Shown: positions 45,418 to 56,936, counted from the stretch's first letter. The stretch is DNA of 64,000 nucleotides from Hymenopus coronatus (GCA_030762935.1 CM060892.1:85566827-85630826); one strand, 5' to 3'. Made by a program: numbers and translations. The notes: generated by a model not told the origin, from the letters alone.

Positions 45418-48202
45418 TATCTACCAAAGTTTTGGTGAACAACTTGTTTTCTAATCAAATTAGGAATCATCGACACTTATGGGTGTGGCTTTCACTCCCT
45501 CTACTGTGAAGGTGTGAACATATTTATTGCAGAGTCCTGGCTTTTCTGTAAATATTTCCTTATGTTGTGATTTTCATTAATTTATTCTCTAAGGAGGAGC
45601 TTTCATAGGCATTCTCTTCACAGTCGAAACAAGCTATGTTATCACAGGCACTGTTTACTAAGTTATTCTCGTATGTGCCTTTTGCATCTTTCATACTTAT
45701 TTTTATAATATTTGGACCTTTGTGGATGCTTATCTGCTCCACAAAGAATCTTTCTTCATCCGTATTCATCTATTCATAACTTCTTATAATATTTTCTCCA
45801 CATTCTTCTTCCGACAAAGGGAGAAAAGTTTCTTCATTTTTTATATTCATAATGATTTGGTGCTGCTTGAAGTCAATAACATTTCCAATAATACAAAATG
45901 TATGATCTCAGTAATGAGCTCTGGAATTATGAGAGCAATTACCTCGCTTTCCATATTTGCAAGTCCTAATATTTAACAAAATTTTATATCTAACCCTGTT
46001 GTGTTTTTTTCCTATGGCTACGCTGCAGTTGACTCTCCATACAGGATGAAAATTAATTTTATTCAACCTACATAGCTCTTGGAACAAAATTTTACATGAC
46101 TGTTGTCGTGGATCCTGTTTCTATCATTGTGTTATATTCCTTATTCCATAACTTTAGTTTTATATATGGGGGATTTATTAATTCTTTCCCGTCTTCTTTT
46201 AGCTTTTCATGTAGGCTAGTGTATGTGTCTTGCTTTATAATGCTATACAGTTGCAGTTATTATGTCACATGGCTGTGTCGCTGGAACAATAGTTGGAGTC
46301 GCATCACTATCCTTTAGGTATTTTCCAGATTCTGTGGTCGGATGGCCTAGGTCCATGCTCACTGAGGTTAGGCAGCTCCTGGTTAGGGCTAGGTTCTTGC
46401 CGTCTCGATGGGTGATCCTCTTCGGTCTCCCAACATCTAGCTGGCCCTCGGTTGTACGGGTGAGCTCCATAGTACAATGGTTGGTATCAGCTTCTTCTCT
46501 GCAAGTCTAGGTGGTTAATCCTAGGTTGTCCACCTCCTCTGGGACTCTGATTAGACGTCGAGTTTCCCCTCAAACCTCAGTCGCTGGTCTCTACACTGCT
46601 CGTTCCATTTTGGGTTGAGAGGACAGTAGCTTCCTCATGCCCCTCCCCGGCGAAAGGTAAGTGTTTCTGGTCTCCTTGAGTCCTGGCACATTCCATTGCT
46701 GATCCGATTATTGAGGTTGTTGGGGTTCCAGTTATCCGGGTGTGGCCTTCCTCTTTCCTGATTGCTGGTGGTAGTAACCTGGGGATCGTCTCTTTGTGAT
46801 TCCCTTCCTGAGTGGTTAGTCTACTGGGTCTCCTCTGGCACAGATTGCAATTCGAATTCTGACAATGGTTGGTAACGTCATTGGCATCGATAGGTTTTGC
46901 AACAATCAGGCTCTTGGCGGATATGATCCGGGAAATGTCTGATAATGGCTGTCATAATCTCGGGTTCCAAAAGTGGAGGATCTACCTGGCTCTGTTGACT
47001 AGGCTTATAAAGTAGTCAGTCAAACTGTCTCCATAAGCCAGGTTGTATTTCCCTGTAGTTAACCCTATCCTGATTGAGTTTTGTTTCGAGGGATTCCAAT
47101 ACCTCGCGAGAAATAAGTCCCAGAATGCAGTGTATCTTTGGTTACCAACACCTGTAAATTTCAACCATTTTGAACTTTTTCCTTTAAGTGTTTTCTTAAC
47201 CATCAATATGCGAAGTTTGCTTGGTATTTTCTTATGTGGAAATCTTTAAGGAAAGCCCTAGCGACATGCCCCATCTCTTCATTGAATGTGGGCGGGTCTA
47301 TTTCATTTATAATATGGTTGTGATAATGCCTGAGTTATGTGATGTTCCGATGTTATGGTAGGCACCTATACCACGATGTTGTCAGTGCTATGTGTGAAAC
47401 TGTTGTATACATTTGTATTTTCCCTAGGTTGGTAGTTTTCTAGGTTTTCACAAGGTACATTGACATTTACATTATCATCACACTCATAGGTTTGTGATTG
47501 AAGTGCAAACATAGCCCTGTATATTTTCCTTCTCCTTTAACATATTAGTGTGCAAAACTCATTTCATTTCTTAGTTCTGTTCGTTGAGTATTTACATTAG
47601 TTAACTGCTGGCTCTGTGCCTGGACTTCTATCACCAAATTATTTACATTATCTTTGTTCTCATCTCTTATGCTTTTGATTTCCTTCTCTAATGCTTCAGA
47701 AATGTTGGTGCTTAAACAACTAATTTCAGAATTTATTAGTTCTCTTAATTCTAATGTATTTGTGCTTTGAGAAGCTTCTAGAGATAACTGGCCTTATTCT
47801 TTCTATTTATATACTTTATGAGATTAGCTTTTCTGCCATTTCTTTTAAAGATTAATTGCAATCCTCCCTTAAGCTTTCTAACCTTGTGTTACTTTCTGTG
47901 ATGGACTTGATTTGTTCCTCAGTTAAATTGTTTATAGCACTTTTAACTATATCTAATTTGTACACCCCTAACTTCACTACTTATCTTGTTTTCTACATTA
48001 TCTAACTTCATTTGCATTGTTTCAAACATTTTTGCAATGATTCTAGCAAATTGGCATTTTGAAGTCCTGGGTTCAGGTCTCGGGTGTTATGAGGACACTC
48101 ATCCTGGCTTAAAATACTGGTTTCTACATTAGGGTTCATTGTAGCACATCTAATTTCCCTGCCACTCCTAAGTGAGCCAGTCCCCATGGCCGCGCTTGCC
48201 AA
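45418..48202 (-). pseudogene. Degraded gag-protease part of the same LTR element
   Basis: Reading from high to low coordinates on the minus strand there is an N-terminal region (48008-48202), then a Glu/Asn-rich likely coiled coil (47560-47990). Next is a Gag capsid-like segment, TAFWDLFLARYWNPSKQNSIR, GKYNLAYGDSLTDYFISLV (46982-47206). A Cys-rich segment (NHCQNSNCNLCQ, near 46850) may be a zinc knuckle, and a retropepsin-end-like GNVIDFKQHQIIM lies near 45870. Integrase sequence resumes next to 45418. Reverse transcriptase and RNase H were not found, so the element seems internally deleted. No LTRs recognised. Many frameshifts. Confidence 0.55.
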
Positions 48203-49966
48203 GGCGTCCCGCTTTGGTGCTTCGTAGCGCTGGGGATATAGATTGGGATGGTGAGGTTCCGCTGAGCACCCTCGTTAGTACGGGAGTTTAGCTGCTGGCC
48301 GAACTAAGCGGCGGCTCAGCAGAAGTGGAGAAAGGTTCCGGGTGACAGACATGGCCGAGGCCCTATCTGCCACGCCCGGGGAGTTAAGGAAGAATTGAAA
48401 GGATTTTCGGGTGTCTTTATTTATTGTTTTTCAGTTTTTGGTTTCTTTGGTTCCAGTTCTTGAAAGTAGCTAACTTCCGTGCAGTATCGTTGTTCAAATG
48501 CTGTCATTGGTTAAGGTGTGTAGTTTGGAGGTCCCTCTGCCGGGAGATTGGCTGTGTCGTGGCTAAAGTCAATAAAGTTTTGCTGGTGCTGTTGTTCTCG
48601 TTGGTGCAGAGTTGGTTGAGCTGCGTTTACTGGTTTCTGTTCATGGTGTCGGTGTGGTTGAGTCCATGTTGAGGTTGTGAATGGAGCGACAGTGATGTCA
48701 GTCTGGGTTGTTGAAGCAGCTTTGGTGGTTGGTGCTGGTGGCGATTGCTGGAGAGTGTTCTCAATCCGGGTTAGCTTCCGGTGTAGACTGTGGATTATGT
48801 CATTATGGTCAGGTGGTTGTCTGTCAGTCTGGTAAGTTGCGAGGCGTTGAAGGCCTTCCTCCAAGGTCGACTGCCTTTCAGCGGTGGTGTGTAGCTTAGA
48901 AGTGCAGCTGGGGACGAAGGTCTCCAGTGTAGCTGCGGTGGCGGCGGTGGCTTCCTGTATGTCGTGGAGTTTTGTCTCTAGATTGTGGAGGCAGCGCAAA
49001 GATGCGTCCTGGGCGGCGGTGGTGGTGGTGATGGTCGATAAAGTTTCCTCTATCAAAGTCATTCGGGAGCTGAGTTCTCGGATTTGCGTGTGCATATCCT
49101 AGATGGCATCCATAAAGGTGTTATCTGCTGCTGCGGCTTGTGATGGAGGTGGTGACGGAGAAGTTTGCAGTATGTGATGTGGCAGGCTTAGCTGGCGGTG
49201 GTGCTTGTCGGCGGCGTGGATATACGGGACACTGCGCCTGACCCGTGAAATGGCCGTAGCCTTCACAGGTGGCGCAGTACCTCCGGCGATTCCTAAGGTC
49301 GTGGTTGGTGCATTCTGCCGTAAGTCTAGATGCCCCGCAGTAGTGGCACCGTGAGTGGTCGGCGCAGGCGTTCTCTGTGTGGCCGAATGCACAGCAGCGG
49401 TGGCATGGTGAGGGCCGGGGTTCGCGGCTTGCCTCTATGCTAAGGCGCCGCCCAAATATGGGCAGGCCCTCGCGCAAGGCAACCTCGAGTTCCCCCGGCC
49501 ACGGCGAATTCAAGCCTGACTAAAGGTGACATCCCTCTTGTAGACACGATCTTCATGGCCCTCATTACAGAGGGCCAGATCTGTCGAGCGGCGGCGGTGA
49601 GGAGTCTTGTGGACAGGTCTCGAATGACAGCACTGGTTGCGGCAGTGGCTGTGTACTCTGCGGTGGAAGTCTCTCGGCGGTGGCGGCTTGAAGCTCTGAT
49701 GGTGATGTGGTGGCAGGTGTAGAGGCCGGCAATAGCGTGTGCAGTTGCCGGGCTTCATCGGTGGTGGTGGAGCAGCTGCCAGCATTCTGCGGCGGCTGGA
49801 GGCCAATGGGTGGCACTACTCTCAGCCAAGAAGGCCGGGTGGCACTCGGCTGTGGCTTCGGCGGTCTGTGAGGTGGTTCCACTTCGGCGCTTCTTCTTCG
49901 TCATGATCATCTGCGGCGACCTACCACCCAAAACCACCCTCCAACACAAAAAGATGTCATGGTCTG
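48203..49966 (-). mobile_element. Array unit A: gag-only non-LTR element
   Basis: Reading on the minus strand, unit A runs from about 49966 to about 48237. Its ORF1 pieces lie at 49949-48511 and are followed by a 3' UTR block (48249-48400) shared with units B and C. No EN or RT lies between the end of ORF1 and the 3' UTR. The terminal part of the 3' UTR and the oligo(A) seen in B and C are missing or diverged, so A is truncated at its 3' side, next to the LTR debris. The 5' end abuts the oligo(T) of unit B. Confidence 0.75.
48511..49949 (-). pseudogene. Unit A ORF1 (gag-like, CCHC knuckles)
   Basis: Three frames combine. They give a Pro/Gln-rich N-terminus (49949-49565) and an RRM-like end with GLPIFGRRLSIEASREP. 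CCHC-type knuckles follow: CHRCCAFGHTENAC, then CHYCGASRLTAEC, and CATCEGYGHFTGQAQC (49513-49121). The C-terminus (49095-48511) is coiled-coil-like and Thr/Gln-rich, starting MHTQIRELSSRMTLIEETL. This resembles jockey/R1-type ORF1 protein, an RNA-binding protein of the retrotransposition particle. At least two frameshifts. Confidence 0.75.
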
Positions 49967-51735
49967 TTTTTTTTTTTTAAAAGGGAGACAGTAAGAGAAT
50001 TGGAAGGTTATCTCGCCATTGGGTTGAAGTTCGGGAATGGGGTAGGAAGTGCTGGAGTCAAGGAGATATATCGGGTTGGTGAGGTTCCGCTGAGCACCCT
50101 CGTTAGTGCGGGAGTTTAGCTGCTGGCCGAACTAAGCGGCAGCCCAGCAGAAGTGGAAAAGGGTTCCGGGTGACAGACATGACCGAGGTCATGTCTGCCA
50201 CCCGGGGAGTTAAGGAAGGGTATAAAGGAGTTCCGGGTTTCTTTATTATGTGACTATTTTGTGTTTTTCTGTCAGCCTGGATGAAGGCTTGTTGGTGTTT
50301 GTATTTTGTCCTAGGGAGGGAAGTTGGTCCAGGTCGTTGGTTTGTAGGGACCTCCTATGGTCAAGTGGTGTGAGAAGTTCCATGAGTGTTGGGGTATGAA
50401 GGGGCAGAATGTCAGTGCTGTCTGAGTATTTGTGTCTGTAGTCTGTTTGTTGGTACGTGTGCTGTGTTTGAGGTCGCTGGTGCCGGTCGGAAGTTTGGCG
50501 TTTAATATGGTAGTCGGTCTAGAGAGGCCTTCGTCCAGGGATACTAGTGTGGCGGCTGCGTTGAGTCGTGTTGCTGTTACGGTGGTCATCTGCTGTAAGT
50601 CCTGGATTCCGGCCTCAATGCCGGGTAGTCTGCGTGGTGTTGTGGTTTGTGTCTCGGTGATGGCATTGGTGATGGCAGTCAGCGCCTCCTCCAATAGAGC
50701 CAATCGGGTGCTGATGTGCAAGACCTCGGAGTGGAGGTCCTACACGGCGTCCTTCAAGGTATCAGTTGTTGGCGCTGCTGGTGCTGGTGTCAACGGAGTG
50801 ATGATGTTTAGTGTCTGTGGAGTGCTGATGGTTTGAGTCTCTGGAACGGTGATGGCTGCTGCTGGTTGAGCGGCGGTGGCTAGCGTAGATCGTTGCAGGC
50901 GGCGGCTATGAGGATAAAGGGGGCACTGAGCCTGTCCTGTATAATGGCAGAAGCCATCACAGGTGGCGCAGTACCTACGTCGGAGCCTCAAATCATGTGC
51001 TGTACATGAGGCGGTGGAAGTTGGGGCGCCACCATGGATTATTGCAGCGTGTTTCACTGGAGTGGCCGATATGGCAGCAGCGGTGGCATGGAGTAGACCG
51101 GGGTTCTCGGCTAGCCTCAATGCTTAGGCGCCGCCCAAACATTGGCAGGCCCTCATGCAAGGCGGCCTCGAGGTCCCCGGCAACGGCGAACTCCAATCTC
51201 ACTAGAGGTGACCAACCTTTAGAAGACATTATCCTTGTGGCCCTCATTGCTGAGGGCCAGCATTGGCGTGCGGCAGCGGTGACTAGCCTGGTTGGGAGAT
51301 CTCTCGGCACCCCTCGGATTACCGCACTGTGTTTCTTGTGAAGTAGCGGTGTCGACTGCGGTGGTAAAGGCTGTGGTGTAATTGGTATTGCGCTGGTATT
51401 TGAAAGCGGCGAAGTTGCAGAGGCCGACAATTGCGGGTGCAATTGCCGGGCTTCTTCGGCGTTGGCAGAATGGGTTGCCGGCAGCTGCGGTTGCAACTGC
51501 CGGTAATCGGCTGAGGCGAGAGGCGGTAGGGTGGCCATGCTTACATTTAAGATGGCCGGTTGACTCTCGGGTGCTGCGCTGGTAGTGGCTGCGGTGGCTA
51601 TTGGAGGCTGTGATGGAATGCTCTACGGGGGATGAGGCGAGTACGGGATTGCCGGGTGCTGGCAGGGTCCTCCCTCTATTGCCATTTCAGGGCTAGGCCC
51701 TCTACTGGCAGTGGGATGGGTTTAGGAGTTACGGG
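49967..51735 (-). mobile_element. Array unit B: gag-only non-LTR element with oligo(A) tail
   Basis: It begins (3' end) with T12 at 49967-49978. The 3' UTR block ggtgaggttccgctgagcac is at about 50078 and a perfect hairpin lies at 50175-50196. ORF1 pieces run from 51538 to 50311. Upstream of ORF1 it meets the truncated RT of unit D at about 51735; the exact junction is uncertain. No EN/RT of its own. Confidence 0.75.
50311..51690 (-). pseudogene. Unit B ORF1 (gag-like)
   Basis: It encodes the same domain order as A and C. The RRM-like part reads HSAVIRGVPRDLPTRLVTAAA and VRLEFAVAGDLEAALHEGLP. The knuckles are CHRCCHIGHSSETRC (damaged) and CATCDGFCHYTGQAQC. The C-terminal coil starts ISTRLALLEEALTAITNAI. 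A frame change near 51060 breaks the middle knuckle. The N-terminal start is unclear; ATG candidates lie near 51538 and 51690. Confidence 0.72.
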
Positions 51736-52830
51736 AGATTGCGAGAGAGAGGAAGTGGAGGAAGTAATGTCGTGGGAGGAGACGGCGAAGGACCTGTCAG
51801 TGAGATAGGAATGTAGGAGGTGTATAAGGTGGGGTTGGACTCGGTATTGTATGAGTCTGGAGAGGAGACCTTCATGCCAAACGCTGTCGAATGCTCTCGT
51901 AATGTCCAGGAACAGGGACAGTACAGTCTCCACCAGTCCTAGGAGCTGGTGGATAGTTGCGTGTCCACGCCGGAATCCAAACTGTTCCGGGCGAAGCACG
52001 TTGTTGCGGTCCAGAGTGTCCTCCAGTCGGATTCTGAGGACCTTTTCCATCAGCTTGCTAAGAGTACTAAGCAAGCTGGTGGGGCGATAGCTCGACGGCA
52101 AGGTGGTGTCTTTTCCTGGTTTCCTGATGGCCAGCACCTTGGCCTTCTTCCAGCTGGCTGGGAAGTAGGCTAAACGCAGGAGGAGGAGGCCCACCAAGAC
52201 GTCGAGCCAGGTCACAGGTAGTGCTTTGTAGGGGGACATCGGCTGGAGGATGCTGAGAAGTTCCTCCCTGGTGGTGACGTCCTCCATGGGAGGGCGAGGG
52301 AGGCGGAGGAACTCTTCTACGGTGGTATGAACCTGGTGCATGTGGTCCACGTCAGGGGTGTCTGCGGGGGTGAAGGAGGTGGCCAAGTGAGCAGCATGGA
52401 GTTCCACCTTTTCTCTGCCGGATTGGGAGGTCTGCTGGCCGAGTCGTAGCGGTGGGTCACTGGTAGGCAGCCGAAGCATAGCTTTGGCTGATTTCCACAG
52501 GGAGCCATCCTCGATGTGTAGATTTGAGAGGTGAGCCTCCGACCTCTCGGTGGAGAACTCAACCAGCTCGATGTTGACGAGCCGCTGGAGGCGGAATTCC
52601 CTCAGGTGGTTGGGATCCCGGGACAGCTGGTACCGACGACGAGCTCTGTTTTTAGTGGCTATCAGCACACGAATGCGCTGCGGGATGACAGAGCCACTAA
52701 AAACTTGCGTCGCCGGTTTCGGTGATGCGGCTTTGATGGTCGAGGCCATCTCAGCCGCCAGGAGCTCGGCAAGCTCATCAATGTCGTTGGAGTTGGTGCA
52801 AGCGGGGATAAACTGCGGCGACTTCTCCAT
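51736..52830 (-). pseudogene. Unit D reverse transcriptase, truncated
   Basis: It starts MEKSPQFIPACTNSNDIDEL. RT fingers and palm motifs are visible: FPASWKKAKVLAIRKPGK, SSYRPTSLLSTLSKLMEKVL, EQFGFRRGHATIHQLLGLVE, LFLDITRAFDSVWHEGLL. The conserved APGxDxIPxxxLK stretch is deleted (SPYKA runs into LPVTWLD). The frame ends after SYLTDRSFAVSS, so the AGVPQG and YADD catalytic motifs are absent. Jockey-clade assignment is by motif recognition. Confidence 0.85.
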
Positions 52831-52916
52831 CAGTTTCGTGCATTCTCGTCAATTGTTTTTTCTGGGATGGGGAAATTCTCGGGAGGGGGGGTAGGTGGAG
52901 GACTTAGCTGGGAATC

Positions 52917-53507
52917 CTATGAGGACAGGGTAGTGGTCAGAGGAGAGTGCGGGAACACTGAAAATGCGTAGGTGAGGACGGAGGGCGAGAGTACTTGGTT
53001 TGCCCCGGCTGTGGTGTACCGGAGCAGGCGTCGTCCCTTAGTGTTGATGATGGAGGAGTTCCATGCCACGTGCTTGGCATTGTAATCCCCCGCCGCAATG
53101 ATGGCGACAGGAGAGTTGAAGAGCTGGTCGAGTTCCACTTCCGGGATCTGTTGGTGTGGGGGCAGGTAAACAGAGTACAGGTTCAGGGGACCTCTGCCCG
53201 TTTGGACCTGGACTCCAGTAGCCTCCAGTCTGGTCATTGGCGGCAGGAAAAGTTGGTGATGTGGAATCTCCGCTGCGACGTAGATGGCCGTACCTCCGTA
53301 TCCGTCTGGTCGGTCGGTGCGGTAAGAGCGCATACCAGGAATATGCGCTCTCATGTGGGGTTTCAGATGTGTCTCCTGGACCAGCAGTACCTTCGCCTTC
53401 TGTTGTGCAAGGAAGTTCGCCGCTTCCCGGAGTTTGCTCCGGACGCCGTTGGCGTTCCAAGAGCAGACAAGGAGTTGGGAGAGGGTAGGAGCAGGATTAG
53501 CGGCCAT
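52917..53507 (-). pseudogene. Unit D apurinic-like endonuclease domain (ORF2 start)
   Basis: ATG at 53507 gives MAANPAPTLSQLLVCSWNANGVRSKL. EEP-family motifs follow: VLLVQETHLKP, YGGTAIYV, IAAGDYNAKHVAWNS, GRRLLRY. The last motif (SSDHYPVLIGF) is in another frame near 52930-52960, so there is a frameshift around 53000. In LINEs this domain nicks the target DNA to prime reverse transcription. Confidence 0.85.
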
Positions 53508-53529
53508 GGTTTTGCAGGTAGAATTGGAA

Positions 53530-54483
53530 GACTGTGTGTGTGTGTGAGGATTTTCATTGGGGAAAGGTGGGGAGGGCGGGAAGTGAGGGCGTCGATCAGT
53601 GCCGCCGAGAACTGTATTTGCAGGTGATCCGGGATGCGGTTCATGACTTCGAATAGGCCGGGTCGAAAGTGGTCGGCGCGGACTTTTTCGGCTGAGGTGG
53701 TAGTGCGTGTGTTGCTGCTGAAAGTCTGGAGGGCGAGGTGGCCCCGGGAGGGGAGTGGGATTGGGTGCGGGAGTTGGTACTGGGCGGGAGGGTTGAGAGG
53801 CGGTGGGTGGAGCGGTAGGGTTTGGCTGCGTTTGCTGGCGGTGCGGTAGTGGAGCCGCAGGCGCAGCAGTGGTGTTTGGTGGGGGTGTGGATGGCGGTGG
53901 GTGGAGAGCTGCTGCGTAGGAGGCATTAGGAATGCCGGGGTACCGGGTTCTGAAAAAGGCCTCCCTGGGAGATTCCAGGGATTCGGTACCCTCGGCGGGA
54001 TGTTGATTCTGGAGGGGGGAGTGTTGTTCTGTCTCCTGCTTTCCATCTTATAGCCTGCCTCCTGCCAAACCGGGCAACGGGCATACCGGCAGCTATGGTT
54101 GTCGCCGCAGTTGGCACAACGCTTCTGGGCACCAGGTTGCACGACCTTGGCGCAGGAGTCACGGAGATGGCCACATTCCCCACAGAAGGAGCAGGCTGGG
54201 CGTAGCTTTCAGCTGGCTGCGTTGTGAGTAAATTGCTCGTAGTTAGGCACTGGAGGGGTCGAGGTAGGGGTCGGTAGTGCTCCATCTGGATGACGGCCGA
54301 GAAGAGCCGATCCAGCTTGTATATGGCCTCAGCTTCTGGGGTCTTGGTGAGAGCTACTCTGAAGTGACTGGCAGCAGCAGTTTGCCCAGGTGGTTGGGCG
54401 AGGAGGGTGTTGGAGAGGCTTTCGGCAGCAGCATTGGAACCGTTAGATGCCATGCCTGCTGGCGGTCCGTACAACAAGGGCAT
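53530..54483 (-). pseudogene. Unit D ORF1 (gag-like)
   Basis: ATG 54483 (MPLLYGPPAGMASNGSNAAA) or the internal Met 11 codons later. A region of about 90 residues is followed, after a frameshift near 54200, by two knuckles: CSFCGECGHLRDSC and CANCGDNHSCRYARC. A long Pro/His/Thr-rich tail follows and ends near RPGLFEVMNRIPDHLQIQFSAALIDAL. The tail frame runs past the ORF2 start, so the true stop is uncertain. Confidence 0.7.
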
Positions 54484-54857
54484 ACAGCCCCTTGCTGCGC
54501 TGCGTGGCCGGCTGTGTGACTTAATTAGGAGTATAAATCACACGAGCACAGCACACGATTCACCAACACCAGCACACGGTATGTGTTATAGGCTACCACT
54601 TTAGTTTAACGGCGTAAACATCATTGTTTGTGTAGCACTTTCTAACACGATAGGGAACACTGGGAGAAACACTTCTGTACACACGATAACGCACGCAGCA
54701 GTGCGCCAACGCTATGGTGGAAGAAGGAACACTCACAATCTCGACCACATAGATTTTCGCACCGGCAATGTAGATATCCAAAGTTAACGAAGCACAGAAA
54801 CACACTATTACTCACACTACACCAGACCTACCACTACCAAAACAAGTACCGCTGTGA
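54484..54857 (-). other. Unit D 5' UTR
   Basis: Sequence between the ORF1 start and the oligo(T) of unit C, with no long ORF. It probably contains the internal promoter typical of jockey-type LINEs, but no specific motif is claimed. Confidence 0.45.
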
Positions 54858-56646
54858 TTTTTTTTTTGTTTTTGTTTTTTTTTTTTTGGAAAGGGGAGAC
54901 AGAGAGAGAGAGAGACTTGGAAGGTAGAAAGAATGGCTTATTTCGCCATTAGGTGAAGTGCGGGAATGGGAAGGATGTTACGGGTTCGAAGGAGATAAAC
55001 CGGGATGGTGAGGTTCCGCTGGGCACCCTTGTTAGTGCGGGAGTTTACTGCTGGCCGAACTAAGCGGCAGCCCAGCAGAAGTGGAAAGAGGATTCCGGGT
55101 GACAGACATGTCCGAATCCCTGTCTGCCTCCCGGGGAGTTAAGGAAGGTTTGAAGGGAGTTATGGGTGTTTTTCTTTATTTGTCTATTTTGAGCTTTTCT
55201 TTTTTTGACCTTGATAAAGGCTTGACGGTGTGTGTGATTTGTTCTAAAGGAGGAAAGTTGGTTTCGTCTAGTTGGTCCAGGTCGTTGGTTTGTGGTGGAG
55301 TCCTATGGTCAAGTGGTGTAACAAGTTCTGTAAGTGTTGGGGATATGAAAGGGGAGAATGTCAGTGCAGTCTGGGTGTTGATGTCTGTAGTCTGTTTGTG
55401 GGTATGTGTGCTGTGTTTGGTGTCGTGAGTGCCGGTCAGAAGTATGGTCAGTCTAGAGAGGCCTTCGTCCAGGGATTTTTGGGTGGCGGCTGCGCTGAGT
55501 TGTGAACTGCAGTTGGTGGTGAAAGTCCTTAGTGTATTTGCTGTTGCGGTGGTCATCTGCTGTAAGTCCTGGATTCCGGCCTCAATGTCGTGTAGTCTGC
55601 GTGGTGTTGTGGTTTGTGTCTCGGTGATGGCAGTCAGCGCCGCCTACAATAGAGCCAATCGGGCGCTGATGTGCAGGACCTCGGAATGAAGGTCCTGCAC
55701 GGCATCCTTCATGGTGCTGGCGGAAGGCGCTGCTGGTGCTGGTGCCTGTGGAGTGATAGTGGCGGCAGGCAGGTGATGGTTAAAGTTGCCTTCTGTCTGT
55801 GTAGAGGTGGTGGTTGTTGTTGTGGACCTCGCTGTGTCGGTCAAGGGCGTGGCGGCGGAGGCTAGTGACAAGTGTTGAAGGCGGCGGCTACGAGGATAAA
55901 GAGGGCACTGCGCCTGTCCTGTGAAATGGCCGAGGCCATCACAGGTGGCGCAGTACCTACGGCGGAGTCTTAAATCATGCGCTGTACAGGATACGGTGGC
56001 TGTTGGAGCGCCACAGTAGTGGCACCTTGGATTTGCAGAGCATGTTTCAGCGGAGTGGCCGAATTTGCAGCAGCGGCGGCATGGAGTAGGCCTGGGTTCT
56101 CGGCTGGCCTCTATGTTAAGGCGCCGCCTAAATATGGGCAGGCCCTCGAGTAGGGCAGCCTCAAAGTCCCCAGCCACGGCGAACTCGATCCGGACCAGAG
56201 GAGACATCCCTCTGGCGACATTATCCTTGTGGCTCTCATTACTGAGGACCAGTACTGGCGAGCTGCGGCGGTAATGAGTCTTGAGGTCAAGTCTCGGAAG
56301 ACACCTCGAATGACTGCGGTGTGCTTTTGTTGTAGAGGCGGCGATGGTTGCGGTGGCGGAGGCTGTGTTTGCATCGATTTGGCGCTGGTAGTAGTTGCTG
56401 CGGTGACGGTTGGATGGTTTGGTGGTGTAGGTCTAGCGTGGGTAGAGGCCGGCAAATGCGGCTGCAGTTGCCGGCCTTCTTCGGCGTTGTCGAGCTGGCA
56501 TGCCGGCAGCTGCGGCTGCAACTGCCGGTCTTCTGCGACGGAAGCAGGCGGTGGACTTCCGGGAGCTGGGTCTATGATGAGTGGAGATGAGGCAGTCGGT
56601 GTCTCGGGTACTGCTGATGCAGCGGCGGAAGTCTGTGTTGCCGGCG
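54858..56646 (-). mobile_element. Array unit C: gag-only non-LTR element, best preserved
   Basis: An oligo(T)-rich 3' end lies at 54858-54887, followed by an (AG)n stretch. The 3' UTR block is at about 55007-55150, then ORF1 with C-terminus near 55176 and N-terminus beyond 56521. The 5' side ends at 56646 against the T22 of unit F. About 1.79 kb, with no EN/RT coding sequence anywhere in it. Confidence 0.8.
55176..56640 (-). pseudogene. Unit C ORF1 (gag-like, nearly complete)
   Basis: Three overlapping frames (56521-56111, 56207-55644, 55556-55176) give the following. N-terminal Pro/Gln-rich region; RRM-like domain (HTAVIRGVFRDLTSRLITAAA, then VRIEFAVAGDFEAALLEGLP). Knuckles CRRCCKFGHSAETC, CHYCGAPTATVSC and CATCDGLGHFTGQAQC. 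A likely coiled coil (MKDAVQDLHSEVLHISARLALL), and a Thr-rich tail ending PLSRSKKEKLKIDK. The stop is followed directly by the 3' UTR. Two frameshifts. No ORF2 follows, as in A and B. Confidence 0.78.
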
Positions 56647-56936
56647 TTTTTTTTTTTTTTTTTTTTTTACCGTGGAGGGGAAAAATGCATTACGCATTCA
56701 ACCCCCAGCCGAAGTGCAATGGCTGGGAGGATATGTGGGACTCTCCGCTTCCTCATGCGGCATACCCACTAAAAAAACCCTCAACGTTATAACAGTAGTT
56801 TGTTGAGAGTCACGTGGCTTTGCGCGGTCCCGCTAATGCACCCGCGTTAGTAGATCAGACGTAGGAAGCTGCCGCACGTTTTGCGGGAGCGGGTGAAAGG
56901 TTATTTCTAGGCTGGCAGCCATGCTAAACTGTTAGC
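56647..56936 (-). mobile_element. Array unit F: 3'-end copy of a LINE related to E and G
   Basis: T22 at 56647-56668 is followed by accgtggaggggaaaaatgc, which also starts unit G at 63418. The structured tcccgctaatgcacccgcgttagtag block follows. It stops at 56936, where the T8 of unit E begins. A severely 5'-truncated insertion of about 290 bp. Confidence 0.7.

Larger units (their letters stand above)
51736..54857 (-). mobile_element. Array unit D: gag-EN-RT LINE, 3'-truncated
   Basis: From 54857 (5' end, next to the oligo(T) of unit C) it has a 5' UTR of about 370 bp. ORF1 covers about 54483-53530, the endonuclease 53507-52917 and the RT 52830 to about 51736. The RT stops in the palm before the YADD motif, no 3' UTR or oligo(A) is present, and the sequence passes straight into unit B. 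Its ORF1 is clearly different from that of A/B/C and of E. Confidence 0.78.

Noticed and set aside
52995..53627. 210-codon plus-strand ORF
   Set aside because: It lies opposite the endonuclease of unit D and the end of its ORF1; GC-rich shadow frame.
56229..56792. 187-codon plus-strand ORF
   Set aside because: It is opposite unit C ORF1 and crosses the oligo(T) of unit F; not a gene.
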